DNA of 64,000 nucleotides from NZ13-RE01 sp964612975. GTDB lineage: Bacteria; Dictyoglomota; Dictyoglomia; Dictyoglomales; Dictyoglomaceae. The stretch is taken from NCBI GenBank assembly GCA_964612975.1, contig CAZTGC010000003.1, forward strand, positions 124,001 through 188,000. Reading direction: 5' to 3'. Made by a program: the position numbers and the translations under genes. Shown piece by piece: positions 35,682-43,591 of this stretch; the stretch's first letter is position 1, and each line of letters opens with the position of its first letter. Below the pieces are notes generated by a model. The model was given only the letters and a program-made list of their open reading frames with translations. It was not told where the DNA came from and did not search any database.

Positions 35682-36901
35682 ATAGAACTAACCTCCTCCT
35701 TTATTTCTTTTCCAGAAAAGGGCTTGAGTTTAATTCCTGATTCTGGTCCGGGAATAGGAGCAGATGGCTTTGTTAATAAAAATTTTCCTTCCTTTATCCA
35801 TTCCTTTAATATATTTGCAATTTCTCTTGCTTTTGCATAACTGGAGAGGGGATTTGTAGGAACCTTTTTACCTAAGATTTTTATCTCTCCACTTCTCAAT
35901 TCCTTATAATTAACCTCTCCTATAATTTCTGGTTCCCTATTGGGATAAGCGGAACTATAATCCACTATAGGAGCATATATATCTTCATCTTTAACTGAGG
36001 TATAAAAAGCAATCTCTTCATTCAATACGGGAATTGGTACTCCAATGCCAACTGTTAAGGATACTCCATAACCAATAATACTTGCCCCTTTTAGCCATCT
36101 TGGACTCATTTGTTTAAGATCTCCAATTACTGCAATAGTTCCTGCACCTCTTTTGGGAACTCCATTTTCTCCTCTCATTACCGAGGGATCATGTTGGGTT
36201 CCCTGCCATATAATATATCCAATCCCTCCTCCAACGAATATTTTTGTGCCTATTCCGATGGTTTTATAGAAGGGATCATTAAGAAGGGGAGATAATTGCC
36301 CTGCAGAGGAATAATTTGCATTTCCCAAGTTTGGTCTTAACATTCCAAGATATGTATATATGGTTTTATTGGACAAATTCACTGCTACATTATAATTTTG
36401 GTAAGCATTTCTTACATTAAAAAGTACTGCTTCATTTAGATCCTTTATATTTATATATGCAGATAAAGACTTTCTTGGATAGCAATCTGTTCCATATGTT
36501 GTAGCAGTTAGTAATATATCTTTTCCTGCCACCAATTCCTCAATTATATGACCTCCACCATAGGAGAATCTTCCAGGATAATGTCTATTTCGAGGATCAT
36601 CTTCAGGAAGAGCTGAAGCACCTAAGAATATATCAACTGCAGCATAACCAGCATATGCAGGAACATTATTTAAATATACCCTTCCTCCTCCAAGTTTAAT
36701 TCTTGGTTTTGTATGTCCAATATTAAAATAAATACCAGAAGAACACATTATTCCAAAGGTACCTGTCGTTACTACATCTACTTCCTTTGCTGCTTTCTCT
36801 ATCCCCTTCTCCCTAACAATATCAATTATCTCTTCAGCAGTCACTACAACTGCCTTACCCTGGCGGATTTTCTCATTAATTTCCTCAATAGTCTTTGCCA
36901 T
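35678..36901 (-). CDS. DUF39 homocysteine biosynthesis protein (aspartate semialdehyde sulfurtransferase)
   Basis: 407 residues. DUF39/HcyBio features: INEKIRQGKAVVVTAEEIID, VDVVTTGTFGIMCSSGIYFN (conserved Cys near residue 53), IKLGGGRVYLNNVPAYAGYA, FSYGGGHIIEELVAGKDILL and GGGIGYIIWQGTQHDPSV. Known work on the archaeal protein shows homocysteine formation from aspartate semialdehyde and a persulfide or sulfide. Start ATG follows AAGGAGGT. Its leader is about 114 bases long and has three consecutive hairpins, so sulfur- or methionine-dependent control is plausible. Confidence 0.88.
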   Translation of the reverse strand: MAKTIEEINEKIRQGKAVVVTAEEIIDIVREKGIEKAAKEVDVVTTGTFGIMCSSGIYFNIGHTKPRIKLGGGRVYLNNVPAYAGYAAVDIFLGASALPEDDPRNRHYPGRFSYGGGHIIEELVAGKDILLTATTYGTDCYPRKSLSAYINIKDLNEAVLFNVRNAYQNYNVAVNLSNKTIYTYLGMLRPNLGNANYSSAGQLSPLLNDPFYKTIGIGTKIFVGGGIGYIIWQGTQHDPSVMRGENGVPKRGAGTIAVIGDLKQMSPRWLKGASIIGYGVSLTVGIGVPIPVLNEEIAFYTSVKDEDIYAPIVDYSSAYPNREPEIIGEVNYKELRSGEIKILGKKVPTNPLSSYAKAREIANILKEWIKEGKFLLTKPSAPIPGPESGIKLKPFSGKEIKEEVSSI

Positions 36902-36984
36902 CTTCTGACCTCCTTATCTTCAAAATTGTTATTATGTTTATTGCTATAAACCGCCCTTTTCGGGCAAGGCATGATCCATATCAC
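36844..36984 (-). CDS. Possible short leader reading frame before the DUF39 gene
   Basis: GTG 36984 stands 8 bases behind a perfect AGGAGG and opens 46 codons (MIWIMPCPKRAVYSNKHNNN...), ending inside the DUF39 gene in another frame. The peptide is basic and unlike any family I know; it may only reflect a structured leader. Low confidence as a real protein. Confidence 0.2.
   Translation of the reverse strand: MIWIMPCPKRAVYSNKHNNNFEDKEVRRWQRLLRKLMRKSARVRQL
36936..36983 (-). ncRNA. Structured 5' leader of the DUF39 operon, three tandem hairpins
   Basis: On the minus strand, in transcript order: TGAT-atgg-ATCA (36983-36972), GCCC-gaaaa-GGGC (36965-36953) and GTTTAT-agca-ATAAAC (36951-36936). 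All stems are perfect and back to back, preceded by GGAGGTGATGAG. No T run follows, so it is not a terminator; translation control or a small riboswitch-like element is possible. It does not match the SAM riboswitch classes I can recall. Confidence 0.4.
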
Positions 36985-37021
36985 TCTCATCACCTCCTAT
37001 TATAGAAAAATTTGATTCGAA

Positions 37022-37050
37022 ATTATACCAAAACAATCTAAATTATGCAA
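37022..37050 (-). promoter_or_regulatory. Promoter of the DUF39 operon
   Basis: Minus-strand TTGCAT (37050-37045), 17-base spacer, TATAAT (37027-37022). Confidence 0.7.
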
Positions 37051-37105
37051 GAGAAAAAATTTTATCCTGAGGAGGATCTCTTTTCCAAAAAGTGATTACA
37101 GATCA
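37050..37105 (-). repeat. Intergenic element copy B: TGATCTGTAATCAC motif plus hairpin
   Basis: Minus strand TGATCTGTAATCACTTTTTG at 37105-37086, then GAAA and a hairpin AAGAGA...TCTCTT enclosing GATCC-tcctca-GGAT. It lies between the two divergent promoters at 37022-37050 and 37120-37148, so it could also be a shared regulator site. Confidence 0.5.
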
Positions 37106-37119
37106 AAGGAATCAAAGGC

Positions 37120-37148
37120 TTGACATTGCAGAGGTAAAATTTTATAAT
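37120..37148 (+). promoter_or_regulatory. Consensus promoter of the glucose-type importer operon
   Basis: TTGACA (37120-37125), 17-base spacer, TATAAT (37143-37148). The leader to 37241 contains a first AGGAGG (about 37182) with a possible 8-codon reading frame before the true ribosome site AGGAGG at about 37229. Confidence 0.85.
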
Positions 37149-37241
37149 TTTCTTTGTTAGTTTCTTATTGAAAACAAAAATTAGGAGGTGGTGAATAAGA
37201 AAAATTTCCTCTTTTAAAAACTTTTTTAGGAGGTATAAATC

Positions 37242-38486
37242 ATGTGGCGTAAAACTTTAGTAATCTTCTCCTTAATTTTCCTTCTTTTAGTTTTTTCCTC
37301 TTTAGCCCAATTAAAAGGCAAGTTGGAGATTTTCAGTTGGTGGACTGCAGGTGGAGAAGCAGAAGGTCTTCAAGCTCTCTTTGATATCTTCCACAAAAAA
37401 TATCCTGCAGTAGAGATTATCAATGCAACGGTTGCTGGTGGCGCTGGCGCCCAGGCAAAGGCAGTTTTAAAAACAAGAATGCTTGGTGGTGATCCTCCCG
37501 ATACTTTCCAAGTCCATGCAGGGCATGAGTTAATCGATACCTGGGTAAAAACAGGATTTATGGAACCAGTCACCTTCTTATATAAAGAAGAGGGATGGCT
37601 TAAGGTAATGCCAAAGGGAATATTGGACATAGTTTCCTATAGAGGAGAATACTGGTCTGTTCCAGTAAACATTCATAGGGCAAATGTTCTCTGGTACAAT
37701 AAAAAGATTTTTGAGGAAAATAAATTAACACCCCCAAGAACCTTTGATGAATTCTTTAAAGTAGCAGATACATTAAAGGCGAAGGGAATTATTCCATTAG
37801 CATTTGGAACAAAGGATGGATGGGAAGCTGCTCATGTGTTTGAAACAGTTTTAATTGGAAAATTAGGTGCAGAAGGATATAAGGGCCTTTGGACAGGAAA
37901 AACAAAATGGTCCGATCCAAAAGTTACCGATGCTTTAGAAACCTTTAAAAAGATGTTAACATATGTCAATCCAGATCATTCTGCAAGAACGTGGGATGAG
38001 GCATGTGCTTTAATTGTAGAAGAAAAGGCTGCAATGAATATTATGGGAGATTGGGCAGTAGGATACTTCTATGCAAAGGAATTCAAAGACTTTGGTTGGG
38101 TATTAGCTCCAGGAAATGCTAGAATATTTGATGCTTTATCAGATAGTTTTGGCCTTCCTAAGAGGGTAAAGAACAGGAGTAATGTGATAGCATTTTTAAA
38201 AGTATTAGGTTCAAAAGAAGGGCAAGAGGTATTTAATATTAAGAAGGGATCAATTCCTGCAAGAACCGATGTAGACAAGACAAAATTCCCAGAATATCAA
38301 AAATCAGCTATGAACGACTGGTTAAAACATGCTATTGTACCCAGTGTAATGCATGGAGCAGCTGCATCTGAGGGATGGGTAACAGATTTTAAAGATGTAA
38401 TTTCACTCTTTGTAGCATTTCCCAATGTACGTACTACCCAAAAGGCATTAGTTAGTATTGCTATAAAACAAGGGGTAAAACAGTAA
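37242..38486 (+). CDS. Sugar ABC transporter binding protein (glucose/mannose type)
   Basis: 414 residues with a signal peptide (TLVIFSLIFLLLVFSSLAQ); there is no lipobox Cys. The mature part closely follows the Thermus glucose/galactose-binding protein pattern: EIFSWWTAGGEAEGLQALFD, INATVAGGAGAQAKAVLKTR, MLGGDPPDTFQVHAGHELI, VPVNIHRANVLWYN, NIMGDWAVGYF and SDSFGLPKR. Expected ligand is glucose, mannose or galactose. First gene of the importer operon behind a consensus promoter; a terminator-like hairpin after it should make it more abundant than the permeases. Confidence 0.88.
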   Translation: MWRKTLVIFSLIFLLLVFSSLAQLKGKLEIFSWWTAGGEAEGLQALFDIFHKKYPAVEIINATVAGGAGAQAKAVLKTRMLGGDPPDTFQVHAGHELIDTWVKTGFMEPVTFLYKEEGWLKVMPKGILDIVSYRGEYWSVPVNIHRANVLWYNKKIFEENKLTPPRTFDEFFKVADTLKAKGIIPLAFGTKDGWEAAHVFETVLIGKLGAEGYKGLWTGKTKWSDPKVTDALETFKKMLTYVNPDHSARTWDEACALIVEEKAAMNIMGDWAVGYFYAKEFKDFGWVLAPGNARIFDALSDSFGLPKRVKNRSNVIAFLKVLGSKEGQEVFNIKKGSIPARTDVDKTKFPEYQKSAMNDWLKHAIVPSVMHGAAASEGWVTDFKDVISLFVAFPNVRTTQKALVSIAIKQGVKQ

Positions 38487-38489
38487 AAG

Positions 38490-38526
38490 AAAAGGGGGAG
38501 AAGAATCTCCCCCCTTTTATATTTTG
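38490..38526 (+). terminator. Intercistronic attenuating terminator after the binding-protein gene
   Basis: AAAAGGGGGAGA, loop about AGAA, TCTCCCCCCTTTT then ATATTTT. Partial read-through would supply the permeases. Confidence 0.75.
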
Positions 38527-38537
38527 GAGGGAAAAGA

Positions 38538-39440
38538 ATGAAGAAAATTAATAAAGAAAAGATTATTCCTTTTTTATTTATATTGCCTTCAATTATTTTA
38601 ATAGCAATTTTTGTTTATGGATTTATAGGGTGGACGGGTTGGGTTTCCCTTGTAAATTGGAGAGATATTTTCCCAGACTTTACTTTTATAGGATTTAGAA
38701 ATTATATTGATCTTTTCCAAAATTATAGATTTCAGATCTCATTAAAAAATACCCTTGTATTTACATCTTTATTTTTAATTTCTTCAATTATTATTGGACT
38801 TTTATTAGCAATTCTTATTGATAGAAAAATTAGAGGGGAAAATATCTTTAGAAACATTTATCTTTTCCCCATGGCAATATCCTTTGTAGTTACTGGTGTT
38901 GTTTGGAGATGGCTATTAAATCCGGGGACTGGTGGAATAGAAGGATCCATAGGGATAAATATGCTTTTAGATAAACTGGGGCTTTCCTTCTTGAAAAGTG
39001 GATGGTATACAGATCCTGAAATAGGAATCAAAGCAGTAGTTATAGCAGCAGTTTGGCAAATGTCTGGATATGTAATGGCAATGTATCTTGCAGGTATAAG
39101 GGGAATTCCTACAGAGCTTTTTGAGGCAGCCCAAGTGGATGGTGCTAGCACTTTTGAGGTTTATAGATATATTATTCTTCCCCTTCTCCGTCCTATAACC
39201 CTTGGAGCTATAATTGTTTTAGGACATATCTCCCTTAAAATCTTTGATTTAGTTTTTGCCATGACAGGAAGTGGTGTTGGATTTTCATGTGATGTTCCTG
39301 CATTATTTATGTATGATACCACATTCAGAGGAAATTATTTCTCTCAAGGAGCAGGTATCGCAATAATTCTTTTAATCTCTGTTGCAGTACTAATAATACC
39401 ATATCTAAGATACAGTTTAAGGGTGGAGGTTAAAAGATAA
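38538..39440 (+). CDS. Sugar ABC transporter permease, MalF type
   Basis: 300 residues, six helices; binding-protein-dependent transport domain with the EAA-like loop TELFEAAQVDGASTFEVYRY and IILPLLRPITLGAIIVLGHI. NLFQNYRFQISLKNTLVFTS starts the core. Ribosome site TTGGAGGG. Stop overlaps the next ATG by one base. Works with the MalG-type partner to import the sugar delivered by the upstream binding protein. Confidence 0.92.
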   Translation: MKKINKEKIIPFLFILPSIILIAIFVYGFIGWTGWVSLVNWRDIFPDFTFIGFRNYIDLFQNYRFQISLKNTLVFTSLFLISSIIIGLLLAILIDRKIRGENIFRNIYLFPMAISFVVTGVVWRWLLNPGTGGIEGSIGINMLLDKLGLSFLKSGWYTDPEIGIKAVVIAAVWQMSGYVMAMYLAGIRGIPTELFEAAQVDGASTFEVYRYIILPLLRPITLGAIIVLGHISLKIFDLVFAMTGSGVGFSCDVPALFMYDTTFRGNYFSQGAGIAIILLISVAVLIIPYLRYSLRVEVKR

Positions 39441-40282
39441 TGAAAATATCAAAAATTCTCCTTTATATTGTCCTTATTTTTTTTGCTGTTTTTTATTTAA
39501 TGCCTGTTTACATACTTTTGACAACAAGTTTTAAGAGCTTTGCAGAGGTAAATTTAAGAGAAATGTGGAATTTTCCGAAAAATTTTAGTTTTGAAAGTTT
39601 TATTCAGGCTTGGAGGGGTAATCCATCTCGAGGCCTAAGGGGCCTCTCCCAAAACTTTATGAATAGTATTTATCTTGTAATACCAGCTACCATAATCTCT
39701 GCCTTTTTAGGATCTTTAAATGGATATGTTCTTACCAAATGGAAATTTAAAGGATCTGATATAATTTTTCCTTTACTTTTATTTGGTATGTTTATTCCAT
39801 ATCAAAGTATCCTTATTCCATTAGTTCAGGTTCTTCAAAAAACCAAATTATATGGATCAATTCCTGGTTTAATTTTTGTCCATTCCGTTTATGGAATTCC
39901 AATAACTACATTAATCTTTAGAAATTATTATGCTACAATTCCCACAGAATTAATAGAGGCTGCCAAAATTGATGGTGCAGGATTTGCAGGAATTTATAGA
40001 AGAATAATTTTTCCTGTTTCCATGCCGGGATTTGCAGTAGTTATGATTTGGCAATTTACATCAATATGGAATGATTTCTTATTTGGACTTGTTGTTGCAC
40101 CAAATCCCTCTGTTCAGCCTATCACTGTAGCATTAAACAACCTTGCAGGAAGTTATTTTGTTGAATGGAATATTCAGATGGCAGGAGCATTACTCACAGC
40201 TTTACCTCCCCTTTTAGTTTATATCTTCCTTGGAAGATTTTTTATGAGGGGACTTCTTGCGGGATCTCTATCTGGAGTATAA
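39440..40282 (+). CDS. Sugar ABC transporter permease, MalG type
   Basis: 280 residues, six helices. N-terminal YLMPVYILLTTSFKSFAEVN, EAA loop ATIPTELIEAAKIDGAGFAG with RRIIFPVSMPG, and the end LGRFFMRGLLAGSLSGV, which is typical of glucose/mannose-type importers. Overlaps the MalF-type gene by one base; strong terminator follows. The ATPase subunit is not in this operon; the MalK-type protein at 26930-28048 is a candidate. Confidence 0.92.
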   Translation: MKISKILLYIVLIFFAVFYLMPVYILLTTSFKSFAEVNLREMWNFPKNFSFESFIQAWRGNPSRGLRGLSQNFMNSIYLVIPATIISAFLGSLNGYVLTKWKFKGSDIIFPLLLFGMFIPYQSILIPLVQVLQKTKLYGSIPGLIFVHSVYGIPITTLIFRNYYATIPTELIEAAKIDGAGFAGIYRRIIFPVSMPGFAVVMIWQFTSIWNDFLFGLVVAPNPSVQPITVALNNLAGSYFVEWNIQMAGALLTALPPLLVYIFLGRFFMRGLLAGSLSGV

Positions 40283-40316
40283 AAAAGTCCTGGGGAATAT
40301 CCCAGGGCTTTTTTAA
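40281..40316 (+). terminator. Terminator of the glucose-type importer operon
   Basis: AAAAAAGTCCTGGG, loop GAATAT region, CCCAGGGCTTTTTT. Strong stem plus T6. Confidence 0.85.
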
Positions 40317-40426
40317 ATTATCTTAAATTTTACTATTTGCAAATTAACCCTATTAGTGCCTTTGTTATTCTAAAGATGTTATAGTTGCAAGATGACCCCC
40401 AAGACTTTCGCAATCTAGTTTTACAC

Positions 40427-40450
40427 TGATCTGTAATTAATTTTTTGAAA
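40427..40450 (+). repeat. Intergenic element copy C: TGATCTGTAAT motif
   Basis: TGATCTGTAATTAATTTTTT then GAAA, matching copies A (2618) and B (37105). Directly followed by a long hairpin with T run (40454-40523). Between 40317 and 40426 no gene is recognised. Confidence 0.5.
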
Positions 40451-40453
40451 GGG

Positions 40454-40523
40454 AAAGCTTCCTTGGGATAGAATTTTATTAAATTTCAGTTTCTAAAAAA
40501 CTGAATCTCAAGGAAGCTTTTTT
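40454..40523 (+). terminator. Long hairpin with T run, terminator-like, no obvious upstream gene
   Basis: AAAGCTTCCTTGGGAT (40454-40469) pairs with ATCTCAAGGAAGCTTT (40505-40520, one G-U), followed by TTT. A nested stem CAGTTT...AAACTG lies in the loop. The importer operon already ends at 40316, so this terminates either read-through or a small RNA starting in 40317-40426. Confidence 0.6.
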
Positions 40524-40597
40524 CCTAAAAACATTTTTTTAGAAGAAAAAAATATAAAAATCCTTAGATAAAAGATATAGAGAAGATTTTTAATATA

Positions 40598-40606
40598 TGA
40601 TATAAT
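40598..40606 (+). promoter_or_regulatory. Extended -10 promoter of the IolB-like gene
   Basis: TGATATAAT at 40598-40606; ribosome site AAGGAGG at about 40662 before ATG 40675. Confidence 0.5.
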
Positions 40607-40674
40607 TTTAAAAAATCCCTGGAATGAAGTAATATTTTCTTAATGTTAAAAAATAGATATTAAGGAGGTATAAA

Positions 40675-41481
40675 ATGTTTAAAAAAGTAACCTTAGAAAA
40701 GGGACTAAATCCTTTGGTAAAGGAAAGAGAAATGGAATATATCGAGTTTGATGTATTCAAAGGAGGAAAAGGGGATGATTACTCTTTTAATTCCAAGGAT
40801 TATGAAATTGGGTTAGTGATTCTATCTGGAAAATGTAATGTAAAAGTAGATGAACTTGAGTATTCTTCGATAGGTTCAAGGAGGAATGTTGTTGATGGAA
40901 ATGCTTTTTCTCTTTATATTCCAAACAATAAAGAAGTTAAAATTGAAGCTTTAGAAGAAATAGAAGTTGCTTTATGTAAAAGTAAGGTGAAAACTGAGGA
41001 AGAAGTAAGATTAATAAAGCCCGAAGATGTAATTATAAGAAATGTGGGGATATTAAATTGGAGAAGAGATGTTAAGGATATTATAGATAAAAGAATAAAT
41101 GCAAAAAGAATTTTAGTAGGAGAAACCATAAATCCTCCTGGAAATTGGTCCAGCTTTCCTCCCCATAAGCATGATAGGGAGAATTATCCAGAGGAGATAA
41201 AAATGGAAGAAGTTTATTTTTACAAAGTTTATCCTTCTCAAGGATTTGGAATTCAAAGAATATTTACTGAAGAAAGGGATTTAGATGAGTTATTTCTAAT
41301 AGAAGATAATTCTCTGCTTATGATAAAGAGAGGATATCATCCTGTGGTTGCAGCGCCTGGTTATCAAGTATATTATCTCTGGGTATTAGCAGGAGAAAAA
41401 AGAGAACAAATATTCTACGATGCTCCTGAACATAAATGGATTAGATATATGGAAAGGGTTATAAAAGAAATTGAAAGATAA
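40675..41481 (+). CDS. iolB: 5-deoxy-glucuronate isomerase (IolB/KduI-like cupin)
   Basis: 268 residues, IolB length. The bicupin motif NPPGNWSSFPPHKHDRENYP supplies the metal ligands HKH, followed by MEEVYFYKVYPSQGFGIQRI with the Glu ligand and YHPVVAAPGYQVYYLWVLAG near the C terminus. IolB isomerises 5-deoxy-glucuronate in myo-inositol breakdown; KduI, a relative, acts on 5-keto-4-deoxyuronate. No other inositol genes are near, and the neighbours are xylan/galactose enzymes, so a uronate isomerase role remains possible. Confidence 0.8.
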   Translation: MFKKVTLEKGLNPLVKEREMEYIEFDVFKGGKGDDYSFNSKDYEIGLVILSGKCNVKVDELEYSSIGSRRNVVDGNAFSLYIPNNKEVKIEALEEIEVALCKSKVKTEEEVRLIKPEDVIIRNVGILNWRRDVKDIIDKRINAKRILVGETINPPGNWSSFPPHKHDRENYPEEIKMEEVYFYKVYPSQGFGIQRIFTEERDLDELFLIEDNSLLMIKRGYHPVVAAPGYQVYYLWVLAGEKREQIFYDAPEHKWIRYMERVIKEIER

Positions 41482-41562
41482 AATTGATTATTACTCAAGA
41501 GATTCTCTTTGGCCCAGTAAGTTTGAATAAATTAAGAGAAGAAAATATTCCTATAAACTCGG

Positions 41563-41592
41563 AAAGCCCTGGGATTTTCCAGGGCTTTTTTA
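41563..41592. terminator. Bidirectional terminator between iolB-like and esterase genes
   Basis: AAAGCCCTGG, loop GATTTT, CCAGGGCTTT plus TTT. Between 41482 and 41562 an open frame (LIITQEILFGPVSLNKLR...) may be a gene scrap that I cannot assign. Confidence 0.85.
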
Positions 41593-42579
41593 TTCAAAAA
41601 CTAAAAATTTTTTAACAAATTTTATTTTCTCTAATGTATGAAATGGGCCTCCACCTTCATGCCCATTAAAGGGATAAATCTTGATCTCCTTCTCTCCTTT
41701 GTAATAATTATATACTGCAAATACTGTAGAAGGAGGACAGATCATATCCATAAGTCCTACAGAAAAAAGGGCCTTTGCTTTTGCTCTTACTGCAAAATTT
41801 ACACCATCAAAGTATGAAAGAGTTTTAAATACTTGATCTACTTTATCTCTATGAATCTTTAAATACTGGTCTATCTCTTGATAGGGATATTCATTGGTTA
41901 TTTCTAATGCTCTTCTAAAATGACATAAAAAAGGAACATCAGGCATTGCAATCTTTATATCTATATTTAAATAAGAAGAAAGTCCTGCTACAGCTAAGGT
42001 AATTCCTCCGCCTTGGCTTCCTCCTGTAATTCCAATTCTATTTTTATCAACATCAGGAAATGCCATCAAAGTCTCCACAGCCCTAACAGCATCAGTAAAT
42101 ACTCTTCTATAATAATATTTTTTAGGATCAAGAATTCCCCTTGTCATAAATCCAGAATATTGAGGATCAAAGGGAGAATCATCATAATCGGGAGTATCTC
42201 CGCAACTCCAAGAACTTCCCTGTCCTCGAGTATCCATAACAAGATGGGCGATATTTAAATTTGCCCAAAGCAAGAAATCTATAGGAAAACTTCTTCCTCC
42301 TCCATATCCGATATACCCCACAATTCCAGGAATTTTACTTCTTCTTTCTTTCGGAAGTATAAGCCATCCCTTTATCCTTTGCCCTTTATATCCAGAAAAG
42401 GTGACATCATAAGTATCTACAAGTTCAAGCCCAAAATCTATTTTCTCAAAGACTGGATCAAGGGGATAGTTATGGGATTCTTCTAAGGTTTCTCTCCAAA
42501 AATCATCAAAATCCTTTGGTTCTTCCCTTTCAGGCATATATTTCCATAACTCAGAAAGGGGTAAATCAAAAAATGCCAT
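41590..42579 (-). CDS. axe: Acetyl-xylan esterase / cephalosporin-C deacetylase (CE7)
   Basis: 329 residues with the CE7 alpha/beta-hydrolase pattern. Catalytic Ser188 in GITGGSQGGG, Asp278 in GLMDMICPPS and His307 in FNGHEGG; RGQGSSWSCGDTPD is the family RGQ motif and MTRGILDPKKYYYRRVF the next block. Opening MAFFDLPLSELWKYMP is classical for thermophilic CE7 esterases. Removes acetyl groups from xylo-oligosaccharides, hexameric, cytoplasmic (no signal peptide). Gene for the GalE-like epimerase lies 26 bases upstream on the same strand. Confidence 0.93.
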   Translation of the reverse strand: MAFFDLPLSELWKYMPEREEPKDFDDFWRETLEESHNYPLDPVFEKIDFGLELVDTYDVTFSGYKGQRIKGWLILPKERRSKIPGIVGYIGYGGGRSFPIDFLLWANLNIAHLVMDTRGQGSSWSCGDTPDYDDSPFDPQYSGFMTRGILDPKKYYYRRVFTDAVRAVETLMAFPDVDKNRIGITGGSQGGGITLAVAGLSSYLNIDIKIAMPDVPFLCHFRRALEITNEYPYQEIDQYLKIHRDKVDQVFKTLSYFDGVNFAVRAKAKALFSVGLMDMICPPSTVFAVYNYYKGEKEIKIYPFNGHEGGGPFHTLEKIKFVKKFLVFE

Positions 42580-42605
42580 AAGATAACACCTCCCAGTTAA
42601 AATCT

Positions 42606-43538
42606 TTAAAGAATCGTCTTATACCAATTTATCGTTCTCTTAAGCCCTTCTTCTAAGGAAAATTTAGGAGTCCATAAAAGATATTTTTTAGCCAACGTTA
42701 TATCTCCCACCGAATTCCTTATCTCTCCTTTTCTTTCTGGAGCATATATGGGGTCTATATCTACATTTATAAGCCTTTTAATCTTCTCATAAAGTTTATT
42801 TATACTTATCCTCTTTCCAGTAGCAATATTAAACACCTTTCCTCCCATATTTTTTATTTTCATAGCCTGAATATTTGCTGCGACCACATCTTCCACATAT
42901 ATAAAGTCTCTTGTTTGTTCTCCATCTCCATATATGGTGGGAGTTTCATTCTTAAGAAGAGAAGATATAAATTTAGGAATTACTGCAGAATAGAAGGAAT
43001 TTGGATCTTGCCTTGGCCCATACACATTAAAATACCTTAAGGAAACAACTTCTAATTTATAGACCTCAAAAAAGAATTTCATGTAAAGTTCTCCTGCATA
43101 TTTACTTATAGCATAAGGAGAAACTGGATTTATCTTTTGATCTTCCCTCTTGGGAATAATAGGATCATCTCCATATATAGCCGAAGAAGATGCATATATT
43201 ATTCTTTTTACTTGATTTCTAAGACCTGCTATAAAGACATTTAAAGTTCCATTTATATTTATTTCATTGCATTTTTCTGGATTTTCTATGGATTCCAATA
43301 CAGAGGTTATAGCAGCTTCGTGAAATATATAATCCACATTTTTAGTTAAAGATAAAAGTAGATCTAAATCTCTTATATCTCCATTTATAAAAAGAATCTT
43401 ATCTTTAATAGAATTTAAATTTTCTTCCTTTCCTGTGGAAAGATTATCAAGGACAATTACCTTTCCTTCCTCCCATACCAATCTTTCTGCAATATGAGAT
43501 CCAATAAATCCAGCTCCACCAGTTATTAAAAATTTCAT
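42606..43538 (-). CDS. galE: NAD-dependent nucleotide-sugar epimerase (UDP-glucose 4-epimerase-like)
   Basis: 310 residues, extended SDR. GGAGFIGSHIAERLV for NAD, HEAAITSV, catalytic Ser/Tyr/Lys in ASSSAIYGD and SPYAISKYAGE, RYFNVYGPRQDPNS and RDFIYVEDVVAANIQA. Members epimerise UDP-glucose/galactose or make dTDP/UDP sugars; the short 310-residue bacterial/archaeal form is meant. The -10-like TATTAT ends 7 bases before ATG, so this too may be leaderless. Divergent from the RlmI-like gene. Confidence 0.88.
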   Translation of the reverse strand: MKFLITGGAGFIGSHIAERLVWEEGKVIVLDNLSTGKEENLNSIKDKILFINGDIRDLDLLLSLTKNVDYIFHEAAITSVLESIENPEKCNEININGTLNVFIAGLRNQVKRIIYASSSAIYGDDPIIPKREDQKINPVSPYAISKYAGELYMKFFFEVYKLEVVSLRYFNVYGPRQDPNSFYSAVIPKFISSLLKNETPTIYGDGEQTRDFIYVEDVVAANIQAMKIKNMGGKVFNIATGKRISINKLYEKIKRLINVDIDPIYAPERKGEIRNSVGDITLAKKYLLWTPKFSLEEGLKRTINWYKTIL

Positions 43539-43570
43539 ACTTAAAATAATAACATGAAATATAATATAAA

Positions 43571-43579
43571 TGCTATAAT
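43571..43579 (+). promoter_or_regulatory. Extended -10 promoter of the RlmI-like gene, very short leader
   Basis: TGCTATAAT (43571-43579), 12 bases before ATG 43592, giving a leader of only about 5 bases. Confidence 0.45.
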
Positions 43580-43591
43580 TTGTAACGGAAA

